NCBI GenBank assembly: GCA_951640165.1
Contig: OX621263.1
Location: 9,616,001-9,680,000, forward strand
Reading direction: 5' to 3'
Length of the DNA stretch: 64,000 bases
Source of the DNA: Pseudoips prasinana
Taxonomy: Eukaryota > Arthropoda > Insecta > Lepidoptera > Nolidae
Part shown: positions 21,398-29,148 of the stretch, piece by piece
How the letters are laid out: each line of letters begins with the position of its first letter
Position numbering within the stretch: position 1 is the first letter of the stretch
Program-made: the position numbers and the translations under genes
Notes under the pieces: generated by a model
The model's input: the letters and a program-made list of their open reading frames with translations, nothing else
Databases searched by the model: none
What the model was told of the DNA's origin: nothing

Positions 21398-21545
21398 TTA
21401 CCCTAGTGTCAGAGTTGTTCAAGCGTCCAGTAGGCCTCCGACATAGCTTAACCGACAGCTTAACGAGCCCTCCGAAGCACGGAGGCGCTCAGAAATTAAA
21501 GCACTTTGGCGGTCACCCATCTATGGACTGACCGCGAGCCCAGTT
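21398..21545 (-). repeat. Interspersed repeat family S, copy 3 (inverted)
   Basis: Reverse complement of the family core (tcagaaattaaagcacttt, gtcacccatctatgg). Confidence 0.7.
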
Positions 21546-21846
21546 GCTTAACCTCTATTGGTGAGAGCATCTAGCTATGAGCGATATATGGGGATCAGAT
21601 GGCCGTTTGTGAACAATGTCCCAATAATAAAAATGTTGGCCAATGTTAGCCCGCTAACAGTAATGTTGTATTTGCATAAGCCCATTGTTATTTGGTCACA
21701 CGCTGCACAATGCTCGGTTCGCGGTGCATCTTAATGGAGTAAAAGTAACCGTCGGATGTTGTAAACGTCTTATTGTAATTGATGACTCACACAATGCATC
21801 ACGTTTTTCTCCAGGGGTAAGCAGAGCTACATTATACGGTACATAC
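21546..21846. other. No gene recognised
   Basis: Unique-looking non-coding sequence between two repeats. Confidence 0.35.
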
Positions 21847-22088
21847 GGTCACCGTAGCCTAGTTGGTAGTGCTCCTGCCTACGAAGCTGGTGGTCCTGGG
21901 TTCGAATCCCGGTAAGTGCAAATATTTGTGTGATGAGCACGAATATTTGTTTCTGAGTCATGGATGTTTTCTATGTATATAAGTATTTATCTATCTATAT
22001 AAGTATGTATATCGTCGCCTGGTACCCATAGTACAAGCTTTGCTTAGTTTGGGGCTAGGATGACCTGTATGAAAAAAAAAAAAAAAAT
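21847..22088 (+). mobile_element. tRNA-derived SINE, family A, copy 5
   Basis: Complete copy from ggtcaccgtagcctagttgg to the tail, here a run of A (22073-22087). Confidence 0.88.
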
Positions 22089-22334
22089 ATTATCTTATAG
22101 CGTCGTATTAAGAACAAAGTCACTTAACATGAAATGGCCGTACCACCGTAGAACTTTGCCGGTCATCGATTTCTGATGTTATTTTATGTGTTGCCTTGAT
22201 CCGAGATCCATTCCTCAAAATGGGTACTCTGGTGTGGTTAACTTACGTGTGTTCTCTTATTTGGTAGACCTCGCCCTCGCTCACCCCATTTGCTGGTGAA
22301 GCAAAGGCTAAGGGTGACAAATCAACATCGAGCT

Positions 22335-22460
22335 ATGCTGCGCTGTACTGCGCTGTGCTGTGCTGTGTTTCTTAAGCTACGTTTTTATAACAATTAAACG
22401 ATGCTGCGCTGTACTGCGCTGTGCTGTGCTGTGTTTCTTAAGCTACGTTTTTTAACAATC
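22335..22460 (+). repeat. 66-bp duplication in the Harbinger subterminal region
   Basis: The block beginning atgctgcgctgtactgcgct and ending gtttcttaagctacgttttt occurs at 22335 and again at 22401. The gctgtgctg/gctgcgctg words are repeated many times here, and as their reverse complement at about 25795-26070. Such subterminal motifs are candidate binding sites for the element's own proteins (inference). Confidence 0.8.
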
Positions 22461-22503
22461 TAGCTCAGTATAAAGTAATCAGCAGCTCGTGTAGTCATCA
22501 AAT

Positions 22504-25037
22504 ATGACCCTATTTTCAAAAAAACGTAAACATTACGACATAGTTGAATCCGATGAAGATGAAAGTGAAGAAGAAGCGGATATGGATATTTTATGTGTTA
22601 TTTTGTCGTTAAAAGAGTCCAGTCACGGTAGCTTGTTACCACACACCATACGTGAAAAATACGGAGAATTTAATTTTCTAAAGAGTATTGCCACTGAAGA
22701 CGATTTTTTTAAATATTTGCGAATGACTAAAAATCATTTTAATTATTTACATTCGTTAATAGGTTCATATATAAAAAGCAAAATTGATTGTAAGAAAGCC
22801 ATAAGCACAGAAGAGAAATTAGCAATCTGTTTGAGGTAAGTAAATTATTTGAATGCACAAGATAAGGCAATTTTCTATTTGCATTTTCCCTCGTGTATGT
22901 ATTAGTAATTAATTTTGTATGTAGAATAATAATTCATAAAAAATTGACATGGTAAGATAGTGAACCTATATTGACATATCTTTTCAAAACTTTACATGCA
23001 ATGCGGCAGTACCTACATATGTAGTGCGTGCGTGACTTGTCAATATAATGAAACAATGGTAAAAAACGTTCATTAACTTTAATGTTACATTACATAAAAA
23101 ACAAGTACTTAGCAAATATGAAATTAAAATGGTACCCCTTAGAATTTTTAAATAGTGCGAATCGTCCAATAACCCTAATCAATTAGCGAAGTAGCATTGG
23201 CCTCCTCACTTGCATACGGTCCGAACACGGTGTTCCCACCGACTGGAAGGACATTGGCATCTTGTTCAGCTGTATATCCTCCTACAGATTGATTTGATGC
23301 ACTACTTGGAGATGTAAACGGAAATGTATCTGAGGGTTGGACACCTTGAGCTGTTGTATACCCTGGAGTACTTGTTAAGGCACTATTATAACTCTCAGAT
23401 GCATACATATCATTGTAAATGTTTAACTCTTCTTCTTCCGTAACTAAATTAAAAATCTTTCTCTTAAGACGAAGCTGTGCCGGTTTGGGTAATTTTTTTG
23501 TACTTTCACAAACACTAAGAAAAAAATGATCCATGTCGTCCATTTTGTCAATTACTTGGTTTCTCAAATCACGTTCTGTTTTTCTTTTCTCTCGCTCTGT
23601 TTGCTGGATCTTAACAAAATTTAAAATTTCATGTTGAACATTATGTACACGTTTTCGTGTTAAAGGTGTGCTTGTATTTTGTGATGTGGTTTCGGAACTT
23701 GCAGCAGTCGTATTAGAAGATTGGCTGTTTTCGTTTACAGAACCATGAGCGCTTTCGTTTACTACTTCAAAGTTGTCCTGGTCCAATTCCGAAACTTGAG
23801 TACGATTACTTTCTTGAGACACCTGTGAATCATCTTGGGAATAATTTCCAGTTGTGTTCCTATTTTGCATGTATGGAACAAGGAATTCCATAACTTTCTG
23901 GTATTTCCAAAGACGCGTGTTGTTGGCAGCTTGACCACTTTTTCCATCCTTCTGTCTTTTTAAGGCTTCCCTATGGTTGTCTCGCAATTTTTTCCAAGTA
24001 TTTTTCGCTACTTTGGCTGTAACAAATAATAAATATATATACATCACTACATAATTATAAAATAATTAATTATTTCATTACTTTTTAGTGAATATTTAGT
24101 GGGAAAGAATTGAAGTTGCTTATTATAATATTATTTATTAATTCGCAGGTACATGGCTACAGGTAGTTCATTTACTACAATTGGTTACAATTTTAAAATA
24201 GCGGGCCCTACAGTTTCAAAAATTGTATCCAAAGTTTCCGATGCAATATGGAAGTGTTTACAGCCAATATTTATGAAAGAAATGACTACAGAATTGTGGC
24301 TGGAAAATGAGCTCTATTTCAGACAGAAATGCAATTTTCCAAATTGTGTAGGCGCTGTTGATGGGAAGCATGTTTATATCAAATCACCTCCTAACTCAGG
24401 ATCAGACTATTTTAACTATAAGAAATCGTTTTCGTTAGTATTACTGGCTGTTGTCGATGCAAGATATAAATTCATTGCAATAGACGTTGGATCAAAGGGA
24501 CGTTTCAGTGATGCAGGTATATTTAGCAACTCTGCATTTGGAAAGAAACTAAAAGATAATTCATTATTTCTACCAGAATCCAAATCTTTAGAAGAAGGTG
24601 GTATGGAAATGCCTTATATATTTGTTGGTGATGAAGCATTTCCTCTGCTTCCAAATTTAATGAGACCATACCCTCAATCGCAACTAAATAATCAGAAAAG
24701 AATATATAACTATCGTCTAAGCAGAGCACGGCGAGTTGTTGAACAAGCGTTTGGAATACTAGCAGCGCGATGGCGAGTATTTCATACTGCATTTGGTTGT
24801 AATATCGACACAGTTGACAAAGTTATTAAAGCGGCCTGTGTTCTGCATAACTATTTGAGTGAGGATAACGAAATTCAGACTGAAAACAGTATGAACAGTG
24901 TGTTGCGTCCTTTGCGTCGAGGAGGCAATAGCCCTTCCATTACAGCCTATCAGATAAGAGAAGAATTTTCCAATTATTTTAACGGCAGTGGTAGCGTACC
25001 TTGGCAAAATACAAGTGCCCATATAAATGAAAATTAA
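22504..25037 (+). CDS. Harbinger transposase, two exons
   Basis: Exons 22504-22835 and 24149-25037 join across a GTAAGT donor and a CAG acceptor, restoring the conserved LAICLRYMATGSSFTTIGY stretch. The result is 406 aa with no stop. It is the DDE-4 nuclease that would cut the terminal repeats. The N-terminus is acidic (ESDEDESEEEADMD). The catalytic core shows GAVDGKHV (first D), VVDARYKF and GSKGRFSDAGIF, VGDEAFPLLPNLMRPYP, and VEQAFGILAARWRVF carrying the catalytic E, in the usual order. Its intron (22836-24148) contains the second exon of the opposite-strand MADF gene. Its 5'UTR begins just inside the left terminal repeats. Confidence 0.93.
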
Positions 25038-25700
25038 ATAAAGACAAGTTTAATAAGCACGTAAGAATGTTCTTTTATTTCGTTTATAAAAAAATGAGAA
25101 TGTATCTACTTATTTACAATGTTGTATCTACATACATAGACTCTCGACTATAATCCCATTAGGGGGTAGTCAGAAATCACACTACAACTGTTTCAAATTT
25201 AACGTATTAAAACGGGCCACGTACAGATCGAAATCCATTTCCAACACTGCCATACTGTCGAAAATCCATTTGACGGATGGGTTATTTTACCGATGAGCCA
25301 TTTCACCGAAAAGCCAAATTAACGAAATTCCATATCACCGAAAGTTAAAGCAACCTCGATCACGACGTTGAGCTGAGTCTCTGGTTAGTAGCTAACATGT
25401 CCGGGATTATAACTGTGAGTATATACATACAAAATTGTACTAATACACCAACGATAAGCACACATAAATACACACGCACACACACTTATTAAGTAAGTAC
25501 TTACTGTTTTCCATGTTTGTTGTTTGTATAATGGCGCGCCAAGAGGCTTCTCTTTTTTCGGAATCTTTATAATATGGAGATGTTGGATTCCACAAACATT
25601 CGTGTTGCCGAACTTCTTCTATAAAAATCTCCATTTTTTTATCTGACCACTGCCCTCGATGAACAAATTTCGACACAACACGTGTTACCTGACTTGTTTG
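23175..25700 (-). CDS. Harbinger MADF-BESS DNA-binding protein, two exons
   Basis: Exon 1 ends at 25505 (donor gtaagt on the minus strand). Exon 2 runs from 24016 (after ttacag) to the stop at 23175. The joined protein has a MADF domain split by the intron (MEIFIEEVRQHECLWNPTS, ending in KNTWKKLRDNHREALKR). A Ser/Thr/Asn-rich middle follows, then a BESS-like motif (DHFFLSVCESTKKLPKPAQ, LRLKRKIFNLVTEEE). Such proteins partner the Harbinger nuclease in nuclear import and end recognition (family knowledge). The start is unsure: the frame is open to about 25907, but upstream residues come from subterminal repeats. Starts include the ATG at about 25635. The intron contains exon 2 of the transposase. 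Confidence 0.85.
25255..25345. repeat. Short repeats of the ccatttcaccga type
   Basis: Five or six imperfect words (atccatttgacgga, gttattttaccga, ccatttcaccga, ccaaattaacga, catatcaccgaa). They lie between the transposase stop and MADF exon 1. The same word type recurs at 33225-33665. Confidence 0.6.
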
Positions 25701-26221
25701 AATGGGCGAATCAAACTCGTTCGTTCTTGTTTCTTTTGTGCGCGCATACGTAAGTGCGAGCGAGATGGGAGTACGAGAGTGAGAGAGACATCTGAAGGCG
25801 ATGGAGGGGCACGCAGCGTGCTCCAAACCTAGCATAGCTCGACACAGCGCAGCATGGCAGAGCTCCATAAAAAACATAGCACAGTTCGGCACAGCGCGGC
25901 TCAGCACGACGGGTAGCGCGCCTCGCTCGAGACTGCTGCGTTTTTAAACAGAGCGTAGCCTCACACAGCGCAGCACAGCATGGTTTGTTTGTATCCTCAT
26001 TAAAATATTAGACGAGCGAGTTTACCAAACATAGCACAGCGCAGTACAGCGCAGCATAGCTCGATGTTGATTTGTCACCCTAACTGTCTACTTACTACGT
26101 TTCATAAGATAAAGCTCTTTGACTGACAGACAGACGGACGGATGGGCAGCTCGGCAGCTAGGGCTTAGTAATATGGCTCTGGTGGTACCTTCAAAGGTAC
26201 AATCCGATATACCAAGTCGCG

Positions 26222-26665
26222 AACAAGATACGGTGCATCTACAATAATTAGCGATGGCGCGGGCATGTTAAACAAAATACCCTCAGAAATAAAAAATGCT
26301 AACTCAATTAACATTTTTAAGAAAAGGCTAGCCAATTACATAAAATCAAAAATACCTCAATGATTATAATGATAAATGAACTTTATATAGCACTTTATAT
26401 TTTAACTTGCTAAATATTACCTGTCATTTAATTTTAACTTTTAGCTTTACACCTAGATCAGTATAACATTGTTTAAGTTTGTTATGATTAGATCCATGAA
26501 GCATAAATTGTCATTATGTTTTTACTTTTTGTTTTATGTTCATTATAATTTTATTTTTTTAATATGTATGTAGCTATGCCAACGAACATATATTATTATG
26601 ATTTTGTTTATATCTAAGTTCTCATGTGAGTGACGTATGTCTTAATGAGAATAAATGTCTTTAAA
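26222..26665 (+). mobile_element. LINE 3' end, CR1/Jockey-like
   Basis: One frame reads NKIPSEIKNANSINIFKKR, then LANYIKSKIPQ and a stop, the typical last residues of CR1/Jockey-type ORF2. A 3'UTR of about 300 bp follows, ending gaataaatgtctttaaac. The rest of the element is absent. Confidence 0.7.
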
Positions 26666-27062
26666 CTTTATCATACTGGCTGCTCAATAGTACGACCGAG
26701 AACAGGCCAGGAACAGCCATCGCCCATGAGCTTTAGTTTGCATTTTTAACGATGAAATGCACCCTCCGATCCTCAATCGGAAGAGAGGCTCGCGTCTTGA
26801 CCAACAGCTGGACAAAAAATCCCCAAAAAGTGACCCCCTCATGCATGCCGCGTCAGTGACCGCCTTTAGCCGAGGTTCGATCCCAAAATGGGTACCCTCA
26901 GGGGCGAGTATTTTAGTAGTCTTATTTGCCTGGATGATATTTGCCTTTCTAGATGGCCTGGGCCTCAATTGCCCCGTGAAGAATTCGGCTCTATGTTTCT
27001 TTTGTGTGTATAGTACGCGTATTTACCGTAGGTTATGAACCAATTTACATACATACATACAT
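26666..27062. other. No gene recognised
   Basis: Open frames exist on both strands (for example 26757-27038), but neither has a recognisable domain. Words such as ggttcgatcccaaaatgggtacc recur in diverged form near 22205-22230 (gatccgagatcc...aaaatgggtac), suggesting a repeat. Confidence 0.4.
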
Positions 27063-27390
27063 AGACTCACGCCTGTCACCCAGAGGGGTAGGCAGAGACA
27101 ACGGACTTCCATTTGTCACGATCCTTGCACACCTCTTTCGCTTCGTTTACTGACATTATATCCTTCATACATGCTCGCCGGTTTAGGGTACTTCTGACCT
27201 GACCTTTCCTAAGTATGTCTCCGATTTGATCAGAGAATGTTCTACGAGGTCTTCCCCTTCCGGTTGTACCATTCACACAGGCCAGGTATACTTCTTTTGT
27301 CAATCTTCTTTCATTCATCCTTTCTAAATCCTTCCCCTTCCCCCCGGATCTCTGAGTAGTGCAGACGTGTCTTGAGCCACAATATATTTT
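27063..27390 (-). mobile_element. LINE ORF2 C-terminal fragment
   Basis: The minus-strand frame reads [21 protein letters not shown] and then [40 protein letters not shown] and a stop. This is the C-terminus type of a lepidopteran non-LTR retrotransposon. A shorter copy is at 2460-2640. It lies just upstream of the full-length LINE. Confidence 0.7.
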
Positions 27391-27857
27391 TATTGTAATT
27401 TTAGATAATATAAAAAAAAAAAATAAACAAATTAAATTCGTACAAAGTAATAGGAGTGCATAAGCAGCAGCATATCGCCGAACATCAATACTACGAGTCT
27501 TCGGAACTCCGCCCTTCGTGTGAATCACAACAACTAAACGTCCTTAGCTCCGCCCTGGACGTAAAACTGTTCATTCATAAATCTGCAACTAGTCGGCAAC
27601 TCATTAACAGGTACGACGGACATTTGTTTGTGTGTATATACGTTGTCAACTGTAGACGCGGAAAAGATAACCAGGGGTCAAGTTATATCAGACGGAAAGC
27701 ACAATTGTACCAAACCGTCGATCGCCACCAGTCTAAGTTGAGCTCCTTTCACTAGGCATACTACTACTCGTACTTGGACATTAATATCGCATCTCTGCCC
27801 ATTCACTGAGCGCCTAGTACTCGCCAACGCATTGTGTTGAACTTTTACTTCACAACC

Positions 27858-28742
27858 ATGCCCTATGAACATTCCCCGCCGCCGCCTCCTACGACGCCAT
27901 CGACGCCAGTTATGCAGTTTGGTACACCACAGCAATTATTATTTACACCGCATAGTTCTCCAGTCATCAAACAGGCAGCTAAACGCATGAGAATCGATGG
28001 TCATGTTGGTGAAGATGAAAATAACCTAGCCATTTTTTTGTGTAACATACAAGAAATGTTCGACAACTTTAAAGAAAGTCAACAAAATTCTCTTCAACGT
28101 CTGTGTGATACGGTGGATAGTATGCGGACCTCTATTGACTTTATGGCCACTAAATATGAGGAAATGACGAAACGAGTAGTAAAATTAGAAACAGAACGTA
28201 AGGAAACTAATGCTTATTTAGAAAAGCTAGAAGCGAAGCTAGACAGTGCTGAGCAAAGTTCAAGAGCCACCTGCTTAGAAATTAGAAATATTCCCTCTAT
28301 TCAATCAGAAACAAAATCTACATTATTAAATACGGTTATAGCCACTGGGAAATTGATTAAACATGAAATTCAGCCTCTGGAAGTGAAAGATGTTTTTCGT
28401 ATTAAGTCCAAAGATCCAAAAAATAAGACCATTTTAGTAGATTTTACTTCTGTGCTTCGTAAGGAGGACTTTTTAGAAAAATTTCGGAAATACAATAAAA
28501 GCTCCAAATTGACTACAGAACATCTTAAAATTAGTGGCCCTGTAAAACCTATTTTTGTATCTGAAAATCTATCAGCAAGAAAGAAACGATTATTTTTCTT
28601 AGCACGTGATGCAGCAAAAACAAATAACTTTATGTTTTGTTGGACTAAACATGGAAAAATATATGTGCGTGAGAAAGAAAAGATGAGTCATATTGAAATT
28701 AAAAACGAAGAGGACCTGGCAAAAATTGCAAACACCCTGTGA
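27858..28742 (+). CDS. LINE ORF1 protein with coiled coil and FP25K-like region
   Basis: A 294-aa protein likely acting as the RNA-binding chaperone of the retrotransposon particle. Layout: a proline-rich N-terminus (SPPPPPTTPSTP), a heptad-rich coiled coil at about residues 50-140 (LQRLCDTVDSMRTSIDFM, then KRVVKLETERKETNAYLEKLEAKL), then a folded C-terminal half starting CLEIRNIPS. The C-terminal half has the order known from the baculovirus FP25K-like family as it appears in insect LINE ORF1s: LEIRNIP, a helical stretch, VKDVFRIKSK, TILVDFTS, IFVSENLSARKKRLFFLAR, FCWTKHGKIYVREKE. No CCHC zinc knuckle is present. The ATG at 27858 is the first in frame after an open leader. The gene is intact. 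Confidence 0.82.
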   Translation: MPYEHSPPPPPTTPSTPVMQFGTPQQLLFTPHSSPVIKQAAKRMRIDGHVGEDENNLAIFLCNIQEMFDNFKESQQNSLQRLCDTVDSMRTSIDFMATKYEEMTKRVVKLETERKETNAYLEKLEAKLDSAEQSSRATCLEIRNIPSIQSETKSTLLNTVIATGKLIKHEIQPLEVKDVFRIKSKDPKNKTILVDFTSVLRKEDFLEKFRKYNKSSKLTTEHLKISGPVKPIFVSENLSARKKRLFFLARDAAKTNNFMFCWTKHGKIYVREKEKMSHIEIKNEEDLAKIANTL

Positions 28743-29148
28743 CTAGCTTACACAAGGTTACATTCTTGTAAAGACCTAGTATATTTTTTTACTGCCCATC
28801 TATTATTATTTTACTGGTTAATGTTATATGTAGTAATTAATCCTTTACCTTTTTGTTTAGCTATTAGTGTTAATTATAAAATACACATAACACACAACAC
28901 ACAATTTAACATCATTAACACAAACAAATTTAAATATGTTAAAAAATCCTTTAAAACATCAGTCACCCCTGTCAAAATACGAATAATTCAGTCTTTATGC
29001 GCCCTTAATAATATACATGCCTATGAAATTAATTCCAAATTACTCTTAAGATTTGTTGTCGATTCTTCATTAGAGATGCAAAAACAGGAATATTGCATCG
29101 AGCCTATATGTTCAATTGCTACATGTGTATTCCTTACATACAATTATA
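28743..29148 (+). other. Inter-ORF spacer of the LINE
   Basis: A 406-bp gap between ORF1 and ORF2. A 111-aa open frame (28821-29156) overlaps the ORF2 start but has no ATG near the beginning with a recognisable domain. No function is assigned. Confidence 0.5.

Larger units (their letters stand above)
22312..26080. mobile_element. PIF/Harbinger DNA transposon, apparently complete
   Basis: Inverted ends start gggtgacaaatcaacatcga and match for about 50 bp with few differences. The element is flanked by TAA on both sides (22309-22311 and 26081-26083), the 3-bp target duplication expected for PIF/Harbinger. Length 3769 bp. It carries both genes typical of the superfamily, a DDE nuclease and a DNA-binding partner. 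Here they lie on opposite strands with alternating exons. No stop codons or frameshifts were found in the exons, so it may be young. Confidence 0.94.

Noticed and set aside
25710..25907. Extended N-terminus of the MADF protein
   Set aside because: The frame is open, but the residues derive from the subterminal repeat words and do not resemble the family. The start was left uncertain instead.
26684..27038. Overlapping open frames on both strands (about 93 codons each)
   Set aside because: No domain, no splice context and repeat-like neighbours. Likely chance.
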